Origin: Verrucomicrobiota bacterium
Lineage (GTDB): Bacteria > Verrucomicrobiota > Kiritimatiellia > CAIQIC01 > Lenti-01
DNA length: 6,882 nt
Direction of reading: 5' to 3'
Assembly: GCA_022709625.1 (NCBI GenBank)
Contig: JAKLIL010000098.1
Location: 1 to 6,882 of the forward strand
A program made the translations under genes and the position numbers. A model generated the notes under the pieces. It worked only from the letters and a program-made list of their open reading frames with translations. It made no database searches and was not told the origin of the DNA. Shown here in pieces: positions 1 through 6,882 of this stretch. The first letter of the stretch is position 1. Every line of letters starts with the position of its first letter.

Positions 1-1044
1 GCCCTCGGCGAACTGTTGCTGAGCGGCTGTACGACGACCACCGACCATTTCTACGTCTTTCCGCGCTCCGCGCCGCCGGAATTCCTCGACGTCGAGATCG
101 ACGAAGCGTGCCGCCTCGGCGTGCGCTTCCATCCGACGCGCGGCAGCATGAGCCTCGGCCGCTCGCAGGGCGGCCTGCCGCCGGACGACGTGACCCAGAG
201 CTGGGAGGCCATCCTGGCCGATTGCGACCGGCTGATCGCCAAGTACCACGATCCAAACCCGTTCGCGATGACGCGCATCGTGCTGGCGCCGTGCTCGCCG
301 TTTTCCGTCACGAAGGAATCCCTCGCGGAGACGGCCGTTTTCGCGCGCGAAAAGAAGGTCTTCATGCACACGCATCTGTGCGAGACGAACGACGAGCAGG
401 ATTTCTGCGTGCAGAAGCTCGGCATGCGCCCGCTGGAATACATGGAGAGCGTGGGGTGGGTCGGGCCGGACGTGTGGTATGCGCACGGCATCTGGTTCAC
501 GCCCGAAGAAATCGTGCGGCTGGGGAAGATGAACTGCGGCGTGGCGCACTGCCCGGTGAGCAACCTGCGGCTGGGCTCGGGCATCTGCCACGTGCCGGCC
601 CTGCTCGACGCCGGCGTGCGCGTGGGCATCGCCGTGGACGGCAGCGCCAGCAACGATTCGTCGAATTTGCTGAAGGAAATGCAGACGGCGCTGCTGGTGC
701 ACCGCGTCGGCACGGGCGTGACGTCCATGCCGCCGCGGAAGGTCATCCGCATGGCGACGCGCGGGGGGGCGGAAATCCTCGGCCAGCCGGAAATCGGCCA
801 GCTCAAGCCGGGCATGGCGGCGGACCTGGCGATGTTCCGGCTCGACCGCATCGATTTCGCGGGCGCGCTGGCGGATCCGGCGCACGCGGTGCTGTTCTGC
901 GGCAGCGCGCCGCGCGCGGAGTACACGATCGTGGCGGGCCAAGTCCTCGTGGAGAAGGGGGAGCTGGTCGGCATCGACGAGCGGGCCGTTTTTCACCGGG
1001 CCAACGAGTTGGCCGCGGACTTGTTGCGCAAGGCCAACCGCTAA
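1..1044 (+). CDS. 8-oxoguanine deaminase (amidohydrolase family), 5' end missing
   Basis: The reading frame is open from the first base, so the start and the N-terminal metal-binding HxH motif lie upstream; 347 residues are visible. This is a metal-dependent amidohydrolase of the chlorohydrolase/deaminase type. Family knowledge: 8-oxoguanine deaminases hydrolyse 8-oxoguanine to urate and ammonia in the cytosol, removing an oxidised base. Seen here: SGCTTTTDH near the start; VRFHPTRGSMSLG with GGLPPDD; HTHLCET at 367-387, where the second His is the expected strand-5 ligand and the Glu three residues on (382-384) the proton shuttle; AHG with the strand-6 His at 484-486; and VDGSASNDSSN with the strand-8 Asp at 637-639. 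AHCPVSNLRLGSGI and VDGSASNDS are the features I associate with 8-oxoguanine deaminases rather than cytosine or guanine deaminases. Related triazine hydrolases (AtzB/TrzN-like) share the fold, so substrate is inferred. The TAA stop lies inside the likely ribosome site of the next gene. Confidence 0.86.
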   Translation, partial: ALGELLLSGCTTTTDHFYVFPRSAPPEFLDVEIDEACRLGVRFHPTRGSMSLGRSQGGLPPDDVTQSWEAILADCDRLIAKYHDPNPFAMTRIVLAPCSPFSVTKESLAETAVFAREKKVFMHTHLCETNDEQDFCVQKLGMRPLEYMESVGWVGPDVWYAHGIWFTPEEIVRLGKMNCGVAHCPVSNLRLGSGICHVPALLDAGVRVGIAVDGSASNDSSNLLKEMQTALLVHRVGTGVTSMPPRKVIRMATRGGAEILGQPEIGQLKPGMAADLAMFRLDRIDFAGALADPAHAVLFCGSAPRAEYTIVAGQVLVEKGELVGIDERAVFHRANELAADLLRKANR

Positions 1045-1056
1045 GGACCGCGGACG

Positions 1057-2067
1057 ATGCAGAACCTGCGGGAAGCGGCGGCGCGCGAACGGCGGGCGCC
1101 CATCTTCTGGTGGCTGGCCCTGCTGGCCGCGACCGGGGCGGCGCTGGTTTTATTGGTCCACGCGCACTACGGGTTTGGGCCGGCCGCCATTTTGGCGGTT
1201 CTGCTGGCAACGGCGTGGGCGGCGCCGCTGGTTGCGATTCACTCGCTGTCGATGCCGCGCCGCGCCCGCAGGGAACCGCCCGCGCCGGGGACGGGCTCGT
1301 ACCGCGAGTGGCGGGATCAGGCCCGCCTGCTCGGGCGGCTGCTGTTGTACTACGAAGACAACCCCGACCTGCCCGCCGAATCCCGGCAAGTCCTGCGCGC
1401 GGCGCGCGCGGATTTGGGGGACACCCTGCGGGCCCATCCGCTGCGCGACGATCTCGAACGGGCTTGCGGCCGCATCCGCGCCGGCGCGGGGCGCCATTTG
1501 CGGGATTGGTTTTGGCGCGAGTACGGGCCGCGCGTGCGGCAAATCGCCGAAGACTGCGCGCGCATTGCGGCCCGCGGCGATTTGTGCGACGACGAATGCA
1601 TTGCGGCCCTGCGCGCCGCGGTGGAGGCCTCCGCGGCCTGGATGAGCCACAGCTGCATGCCGCGCCTGCTCGAGCGCGAGCGGCTGGCCTGCGCCGTGGA
1701 TTGCGCCTGGATCGCGGCGACCGTGTCGGACCAAATCGATGGCGGCACGTCGGCCGTGGAATTGGCGGCGGCCCTCGTCGTGGAATGGAGCGATTTTTCC
1801 CGGCCCTGGAATCCCGCGCGGGCCGTGCGGCAAGTGCTCGCAGACCGGCGCGAGCGGTCTGCGGCGGCCGCCGCCGCGCCGGCCGCGGCGCCGCCGCCGA
1901 CCGAGGGCGACGTGGTGATTCGCAACGGCAAGCGCTACCGCCGCGTGCGGGTCCGGCGCAAGCGCCGCCGGGAACGCCCCAACCGCGGGCCGTCGCTGCC
2001 GGACGTTTTGGCGTCGTTTGGCCAGTGGATCCGCTATTCGATCCGCGCCTGGACGCTGTACCGCTGA
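1057..2067 (+). CDS. Unrecognised two-helix membrane protein with basic C-terminal region
   Basis: I do not recognise a family for this 336-residue protein. ATG 1057 is chosen because AAGGA at 1043-1047, overlapping the upstream stop codon, sits 9 nt before it. Two hydrophobic stretches, about residues 16-34 and 42-62, are separated by a short loop (HAHYGFG) and fit a membrane hairpin; Arg/Lys lie before the first and after the second, so both ends should face the cytoplasm. Residues about 80-265 look helical and soluble, with scattered Cys (CDDEC, LACAVDC). An Ala/Pro-rich linker follows at about 268-283, then an Arg/Lys tract from residue 289 to about 311 and a short C-terminal segment rich in aromatic residues (FGQWIRYSIRAWTLYR). 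The basic tract could bind nucleic acid or phospholipid headgroups; that is inference. The gene lies 12 nt after the deaminase and 13 nt before glgX, so it is probably co-transcribed. The third-position G/C bias matches its neighbours, which argues for a real gene. Confidence 0.8.
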   Translation: MQNLREAAARERRAPIFWWLALLAATGAALVLLVHAHYGFGPAAILAVLLATAWAAPLVAIHSLSMPRRARREPPAPGTGSYREWRDQARLLGRLLLYYEDNPDLPAESRQVLRAARADLGDTLRAHPLRDDLERACGRIRAGAGRHLRDWFWREYGPRVRQIAEDCARIAARGDLCDDECIAALRAAVEASAAWMSHSCMPRLLERERLACAVDCAWIAATVSDQIDGGTSAVELAAALVVEWSDFSRPWNPARAVRQVLADRRERSAAAAAAPAAAPPPTEGDVVIRNGKRYRRVRVRRKRRRERPNRGPSLPDVLASFGQWIRYSIRAWTLYR

Positions 2068-2080
2068 AAGAGAAACGCCG

Positions 2081-4171
<2,091 letters not shown>

Positions 4172-4172
4172 A

Positions 4173-4192
4173 CGGCCGCCCCGCCGGTTTTT
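4173..4192 (+). terminator. Possible weak intrinsic terminator after glgX
   Basis: Directly after the glgX stop, CGGC (4173-4176) can pair with GCCG (4183-4186) across a six-base loop, and five T follow at 4188-4192. The stem is only four pairs, so this is marginal alone. It may act together with the AT-rich palindromes that begin at the same T run. Confidence 0.28.
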
Positions 4193-4238
4193 CCACGGTA
4201 TGGAAATTTTTTTGGCGCGTTTTCCACGCCATGGAAAA
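4190..4238 (+). repeat. 49-bp composite direct repeat, copy 1
   Basis: This copy consists of a palindromic element, a T run with GGCGCG (TTTTTTTGGCGCGTTTT, 4207-4223) and a second palindromic element. It matches 4271-4319 over its full 49 bp without gaps, with six mismatches by eye (43/49). Four of the mismatches fall in the left half of the second element; the other two are at the loop of the first element and at the A/T junction. Confidence 0.85.
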
Positions 4239-4270
4239 ATTCCGGCCGGATTTTACGTGCCATGGAAAAC

Positions 4271-4319
4271 TTTCCACGCTATGGAAAATTTTTTGGCGCG
4301 TTTTACGTACCATGGAAAA
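4271..4319 (+). repeat. 49-bp composite direct repeat, copy 2
   Basis: This is the second copy, offset by 81 bp from the first. It keeps the first element nearly unchanged and the T-run/GGCGCG spacer (TTTTTTGGCGCGTTTT, 4289-4304), but its second element carries the ACGTA variant that breaks the long palindrome. The 32 bp between copies (4239-4270) hold TCCGGCCGGA and another variant element. Confidence 0.85.
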
Positions 4320-4346
4320 CGCACCGGGACCGCGCGCCGGGGGCGG

Positions 4347-5534
4347 CTACTGCGGGGCGAGATCGGCGAGGGCGGCGAGAAATTTGGCTTCGATGACGGG
4401 CCAGGCGTATTCGCGGGCGACATGGTCGCGGCCGCGCCGGCCGAGGGCGGCGCGGGCGTCGGGATTGTCCAGCAGGTAGAGGAGCTGGGCTTCGAAGTCG
4501 GGGTAGTGGCGGAACCACAGGCCGGCGCCGGCGGCGCGGCATTGGCCGACCAGCACGCGGCTTTGGGCGCGGACCAGTCCGGTGGTGCGGGCGAGGAAGG
4601 CTTCGAGCAGCACGATGCCGAAGCTTTCGTTGACGGAGGGGTGGACGAAGGCGACCGCGCCGGCCATGGCCTCGTGCTTTTCGGTTTCGCCGACGAAGCC
4701 GGCGTCGAGAACGTGGGGCGCGAGGGCGGCGGGGGCGTCGATGGGGCCGGAGCCGGTGAAGACGAGCTTCACGTCGCGCCCGGTGCGTTCGCGGAACGTC
4801 TGCACGTAGTCGCAGAGGAGGGGCGTGCCCTTAAGGGGTTCGCGGCGGCCGGAATAAAGGACGTAGGGGGCGGCCAGCCGGTGGCGCCGGGCGAAGGCGG
4901 CGGGATCGACGTCAAAGGGGTCGAGGCCCATGCCGACGAGGCGCGCCTTGGCGTCGGGCACGCCGAAGAGTTCGCGGGCGAGTTCGCGCTCGGCGGACGA
5001 ATTGAACAGGCAGCCGGCGGTTTCGGCGAAGAGGCGCTTCATGCAGGCGAGCCGGGCGAAGGGTTCGTCGTGGAGACAGGGCACGAGGAGGGCGCGCGCG
5101 GGGTGGGCGAGGGCGGTGAACCAGGTCAGGCCGAAGAGATAGGGACCGAGAACGATGGCGCGATAGGCCGCGGCGTTTTGCTCGAGATGGCGCAGGAGGG
5201 CGGCGGAATTCACGCCGTTGCGGAGCCAGCACAGTTCGTCGCTTGCGGAGACGGCCCGGCCGCGGTCGATGTCCTGCTGGATGCGCAGGAACTCGCCGGC
5301 GTCGCGTTCGTCGACGGGGAAGAAATGGACGTCGAGGCCGTCCATGCGCCGGGTGCCGGCGGGCAAGGCGTTTTCCCAGGTGAAATGGCTTTGGGCGCAG
5401 GTGGTCAGGAAATCGACGGCGAACCCGCGCGCGGCGGCGTGGATGGCGAGGTTCTTCAGGAGGGTTTCGGCGCCGCCGACCGCGCCCTCGCCGGCGAGGC
5501 GGGGACAGACGAAGGCGAGGCGCTCAGGAGCCAT
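4347..5534 (-). CDS. Glycosyltransferase, GT4-type (GT-B fold)
   Basis: A 395-residue retaining glycosyltransferase that should move a sugar from a nucleotide-sugar donor to a lipid- or protein-linked glycan at the cytoplasmic membrane face. Seen: N-terminal Rossmann start MAPERLAFVCPRLAGEGAVGGAETLL, with the GGAE glycine motif at 20-23; VPCLHDEPFARL at 151-162, which I associate with GT4 enzymes of polysaccharide clusters; the donor-domain motif SGRREPLKG with Arg230 and Lys235; LVFTGSGP at 257-264; and the E-x7-E pair ESFGIVLLE at 303-311. The usual GTPV loop after the second Glu reads RTTGLV. ATG 5534 is chosen because homology starts there and AAGG lies 9 nt upstream; the frame stays open further upstream, but that part is low-complexity Ser/Pro/Arg text out of phase with the preceding gene. 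It overlaps that gene by 11 nt (ATGGCTCCTGA), suggesting translational coupling. Donor and acceptor cannot be read from sequence. Confidence 0.9.
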   Translation of the reverse strand: MAPERLAFVCPRLAGEGAVGGAETLLKNLAIHAAARGFAVDFLTTCAQSHFTWENALPAGTRRMDGLDVHFFPVDERDAGEFLRIQQDIDRGRAVSASDELCWLRNGVNSAALLRHLEQNAAAYRAIVLGPYLFGLTWFTALAHPARALLVPCLHDEPFARLACMKRLFAETAGCLFNSSAERELARELFGVPDAKARLVGMGLDPFDVDPAAFARRHRLAAPYVLYSGRREPLKGTPLLCDYVQTFRERTGRDVKLVFTGSGPIDAPAALAPHVLDAGFVGETEKHEAMAGAVAFVHPSVNESFGIVLLEAFLARTTGLVRAQSRVLVGQCRAAGAGLWFRHYPDFEAQLLYLLDNPDARAALGRRGRDHVAREYAWPVIEAKFLAALADLAPQ

Positions 5535-5982
5535 GGCCGGCGGCCTTGCCTTCCAGTTCGGCGAGGCGCTTTTCGAGCGCGGCGAGGCGCGCGGCAGACT
5601 GCTCCTCCAGGCCTTCGAGGGCGGTAATGACCAGCCCGTTGACCTGGTTCTGCTGGGACCACAGGCGGTAGGTGTAGAACTTGAGGAGCTTCCAGATCGT
5701 TTTCTTGAAGGCGACGAGGAGCGGGCCGAAGAACCGCCGGCGCTCGCGGATTTCGAAATCGGAGATGTCCACGAACACGGCGTCGCGGAGACAGGTGAGG
5801 TAGAAGGAGATGAAGTCGTCGGAACCGCGGAGCTGGGCGAGATTGGTCTTCTCGGCGCGGGCCACGCGGGCATCGGCGTAGACGCCGTCCTTCATTTTGC
5901 GGTCGACGGTCGCCTGCAGGTCGGCGACCAGCCGATCGACGTCAAGGCCGGGCGCGCCGATCGAGATGGGGGACTCGCTCAT
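5524..5982 (-). CDS. Small coiled-coil protein of glycan clusters
   Basis: A 152-residue protein that matches no named family I can give. Its layout resembles N-terminal parts or stand-alone partners that I recall beside polysaccharide glycosyltransferases and SAM methyltransferases: LDVDRLVADLQATVDRK (13-29), a short DGVYADARVARAE stretch, FEIRERRRFFGPLLVAFKK (76-94), an amphipathic basic/aromatic helix to about residue 108 (KLLKFYTYRLW), then QQNQVNGLVITALEGLEE leading into a heptad-like coiled coil to about residue 146 (ARLAALEKRLAELE). No signal peptide or clear membrane span is present; the basic/aromatic helix could lie on the membrane. Inference: a scaffold or partner for the overlapping glycosyltransferase gene. 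ATG 5982 has no Shine-Dalgarno sequence; the preceding bases read CCCTCCC. The frame stays open upstream to 6207, but that would run across the promoter region and antisense into fusA, and the residues look non-coding. The next in-frame Met (residue 30) would remove the conserved-looking N-terminus. Confidence 0.82.
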   Translation of the reverse strand: MSESPISIGAPGLDVDRLVADLQATVDRKMKDGVYADARVARAEKTNLAQLRGSDDFISFYLTCLRDAVFVDISDFEIRERRRFFGPLLVAFKKTIWKLLKFYTYRLWSQQNQVNGLVITALEGLEEQSAARLAALEKRLAELEGKAAGHGS

Positions 5983-5989
5983 GGGAGGG

Positions 5990-6020
5990 AATGTAAGGCG
6001 AAGACGGGGGGCGGTGTCAA
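5990..6020 (-). promoter_or_regulatory. Sigma-70-like promoter for the coiled-coil/GT4 operon, probably leaderless
   Basis: On the minus strand a perfect -35 box TTGACA (6020-6015) is followed by TACATT (5995-5990) at 19 nt, or by TTACAT (5996-5991) at 18 nt. The A of the ATG at 5982 lies 8 nt past the end of TACATT, which is where transcription would be expected to start. Together with the missing ribosome site this predicts an mRNA with essentially no 5' leader. Confidence 0.55.
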
Positions 6021-6022
6021 GA

Positions 6023-6042
6023 CGCCAACTCCGGACTTGGCG
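6023..6042. promoter_or_regulatory. Near-perfect 20-bp palindrome, candidate operator
   Basis: CGCCAACTCCGGACTTGGCG equals its own reverse complement at 18 of 20 positions; only bases 7 and 14 break the symmetry. It begins 2 nt beyond the minus-strand TTGACA, and its right arm TTGGCG is the candidate -35 box for fusA. A dimeric repressor bound here could affect both promoters. The regulator is unknown and no regulator gene is in the window. Confidence 0.45.
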
Positions 6043-6065
6043 GGGCGGGGGGCGCGTGGTAGGTT
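6037..6065 (+). promoter_or_regulatory. Candidate fusA promoter
   Basis: TTGGCG (6037-6042) and TAGGTT (6060-6065) are 17 nt apart, and a TG dinucleotide one base before the -10 box (6057-6058) makes it an extended -10. The expected start near 6072 would give a leader of about 30 nt before GTG 6104. The boxes match the consensus only moderately. Confidence 0.35.
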
Positions 6066-6103
6066 GCCGCGCTTTGGTTATCCATTCAGCGGGACGAATC
6101 CAC

Positions 6104-6882
6104 GTGGCGAAAGAGGTTAAATTGGAAGCGGCCGGGCGCGGGCACGCGCTGGCGACGATCCGGAACATCGGGATCGTGGCCCACATCGACGCGGGCAAAA
6201 CCACCACGACGGAGCGGATGCTGTACTACACCGGCAAGGTGCACAAGATGGGGGAGGTGCACGAGGGCACCGCGGTGATGGACTGGATGGCGCAGGAGCA
6301 GGAGCGGGGCATCACGATCACCAGCGCGGCGACGACCTGTTTCTGGAAGGACAAGCAGATCAACATCATCGACACGCCCGGGCACGTGGATTTCACGGCC
6401 GAGGTGGAGCGGTCGCTGCGGGTGCTGGACGGCGCGGTCGGCGTGTTCTGCGCGGTGGGGGGGGTGCAGCCGCAGTCGGAGACCGTGTGGCGGCAGGCAA
6501 ACAAGTACCGCGTGCCGCGGATCGCGTTCATCAACAAGATGGATCGCATCGGGGCGGGGTTCGCACGGGTCGTCGCGGAAATGCGGTCCAAGCTGGGAGC
6601 GCCGGCGGTGGCGATCCAGATTCCCTGGGGCCGCGAGGAAAACTTTACGGGCGTCGTCGATCTGGTGCGCATGAAAGCGCTGACGTTCGACGAGACGTCG
6701 CTGGGCGCGAAGGTGCGGGAGCAGGACGTGCCCGCGGAGCTGGCGGAGGCGGCGCAACAGGCGCGCGAGGCGCTGCTGGAGGCGGCGGCGGAAACGGACG
6801 AAACGCTGCTGAACGCGTATTTGGACGAAGGCGATTTGTCGGCCGAGGCGCTCAAAGCCGGCATCCGCCAGGCGACGGTCGC
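6104..6882 (+). CDS. fusA: Elongation factor G, N-terminal part (3' end beyond window)
   Basis: EF-G is the GTPase that drives ribosomal translocation and, with ribosome recycling factor, splits ribosomes. About 259 of the usual ~700 residues are present. G-domain motifs are complete: P-loop AHIDAGKT (26-33), switch I stretch ending RGITITSA (68-75), DTPGH (90-94) and NKMD (144-147). The following part (ENFTGVVDLVRMKAL...DVPAELAEAA) matches the G' insert of canonical EF-G; I see nothing that points to a tetracycline-resistance or release-factor relative. GTG 6104 is chosen because the protein then starts VAKEVKLE... about 20 residues before RNIGIVAHIDAGK, a slightly long N-terminus for the family. 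The ribosome site is weak (GGGA at 6091-6094, 9 nt away). No rpsG or rpsL precedes it, so it is not in the usual str operon order on this side; the gene diverges from a glycan operon instead. What follows (for example tuf) is not visible. Confidence 0.95.
   Translation, partial: MAKEVKLEAAGRGHALATIRNIGIVAHIDAGKTTTTERMLYYTGKVHKMGEVHEGTAVMDWMAQEQERGITITSAATTCFWKDKQINIIDTPGHVDFTAEVERSLRVLDGAVGVFCAVGGVQPQSETVWRQANKYRVPRIAFINKMDRIGAGFARVVAEMRSKLGAPAVAIQIPWGREENFTGVVDLVRMKALTFDETSLGAKVREQDVPAELAEAAQQAREALLEAAAETDETLLNAYLDEGDLSAEALKAGIRQATV

Larger units (their letters stand above)
4189..4319. repeat. Cluster of five short palindromic TTCCA/TGGAA elements
   Basis: Five related 17-19 bp elements lie between the convergent ends of glgX and the glycosyltransferase gene. 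Type A copies are true palindromes with five-base loops: arms TTTCCA 4190-4195 and TGGAAA 4201-4206; TTTTCCA 4220-4226 and TGGAAAA 4232-4238; TTTCCA 4271-4276 and TGGAAA 4282-4287. Type B copies keep the right half, CCATGGAAAA, but have a changed left half: TTTTACGTGCCATGGAAAA at 4251-4269 and TTTTACGTACCATGGAAAA at 4301-4319. Runs of six to seven T follow the first and fourth elements. A 10-bp palindrome, TCCGGCCGGA, separates elements two and three, and a single C separates three and four. The block is far richer in A/T than the genes. A hairpin followed by U-tracts would fit transcription termination; a REP-like mobile repeat family is the alternative. No gene is supported inside it, although frames run through it because the unit lacks stops in some phases. 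Confidence 0.9.

Noticed and set aside
2018..2080. Upstream ATG start for glgX at 2018
   Set aside because: It would overlap the preceding gene by 50 nt and add 21 residues unlike any GlgX N-terminus (MASGSAIRS...). ATG 2081 follows the upstream stop by 13 nt with a purine-rich site.
4189..4319. CRISPR array
   Set aside because: Elements are short (17-19 bp) and divergent, spacers range from 1 to about 13 nt and one spacer is itself repeated, and no cas gene is present.
4200..5627. 475-codon plus-strand frame starting in the repeat block and running antisense to the glycosyltransferase
   Set aside because: It begins in the palindromic repeats and continues as Gly/Glu/Val-rich antisense text. 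The minus strand carries clear GT4 motifs.
5535..5873. 113-residue N-terminal extension of the glycosyltransferase, start at 5873
   Set aside because: Ser/Pro/Arg-rich shifted reading of the coiled-coil gene. GT4 homology begins right at the ATG at 5534.
5218..6120. 300-codon plus-strand frame across the end of the glycosyltransferase region, the small gene and the divergent promoters
   Set aside because: Antisense to two supported genes, crosses the intergenic region and overlaps the fusA start. No motifs seen.
5983..6207. 75-residue N-terminal extension of the small coiled-coil protein, start at 6207
   Set aside because: It would run antisense through the start of fusA and through the promoter region. 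Its residues look non-coding and the ATG at 5982 sits right behind a strong promoter.

Overview
The window is GC-rich chromosomal DNA from a bacterium, with five protein genes and one short, unusual intergenic repeat block. Codon third positions are strongly G/C, which leaves long open frames on the wrong strand. No gene here fixes the taxonomy. From memory, not from a search, arrays of short TTCCA...TGGAA palindromes remind me of high-GC genomes of the PVC group (Kiritimatiellota, Lentisphaerota, Verrucomicrobiota). Treat that placement as a guess.

Left part, plus strand (1-4171): three closely packed genes read rightward. The first is the 3' part of an amidohydrolase best matched to 8-oxoguanine deaminase. 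A 12-nt gap leads to an unrecognised protein of 336 residues with two predicted membrane helices and a very basic C-terminal region. A 13-nt gap then leads to a full-length glycogen debranching enzyme, GlgX, with the four GH13 motifs and all catalytic residues intact. The spacing suggests co-transcription, but purine salvage and glycogen breakdown are not linked in any pathway I know, so the grouping may only reflect shared transcription.

Middle (4172-4346): a 175-bp convergent intergenic region, much more AT-rich than its surroundings. It holds five copies of a 17-19 bp element of the form TTTTCCACG..ATGGAAAA in two sub-types, arranged as a 49-bp composite unit present twice at an 81-bp period. 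It separates glgX from the oppositely directed glycan genes and may serve as a two-way terminator or as a mobile palindromic repeat family.

Right part (4347-6882): a two-gene minus-strand operon encodes a small protein with a C-terminal coiled coil (152 residues) and a GT4-type glycosyltransferase (395 residues). The two overlap by 11 nt, so they are probably translationally coupled and act together in surface polysaccharide assembly. Divergent from them is the 5' part of fusA (elongation factor G), cut by the window end. The 121-bp divergent region holds a TTGACA-type promoter whose -10 box sits so close to the ATG of the small protein that its mRNA is predicted to be leaderless. It also holds a weaker promoter candidate for fusA and, between them, a near-perfect 20-bp palindrome that overlaps the fusA -35 box and could be an operator.

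No RNA gene, insertion sequence or CRISPR array was seen. The rest of the window is ordinary housekeeping and carbohydrate metabolism. The items most worth a second look are the repeat block, the leaderless promoter, the palindrome and the unknown membrane protein.
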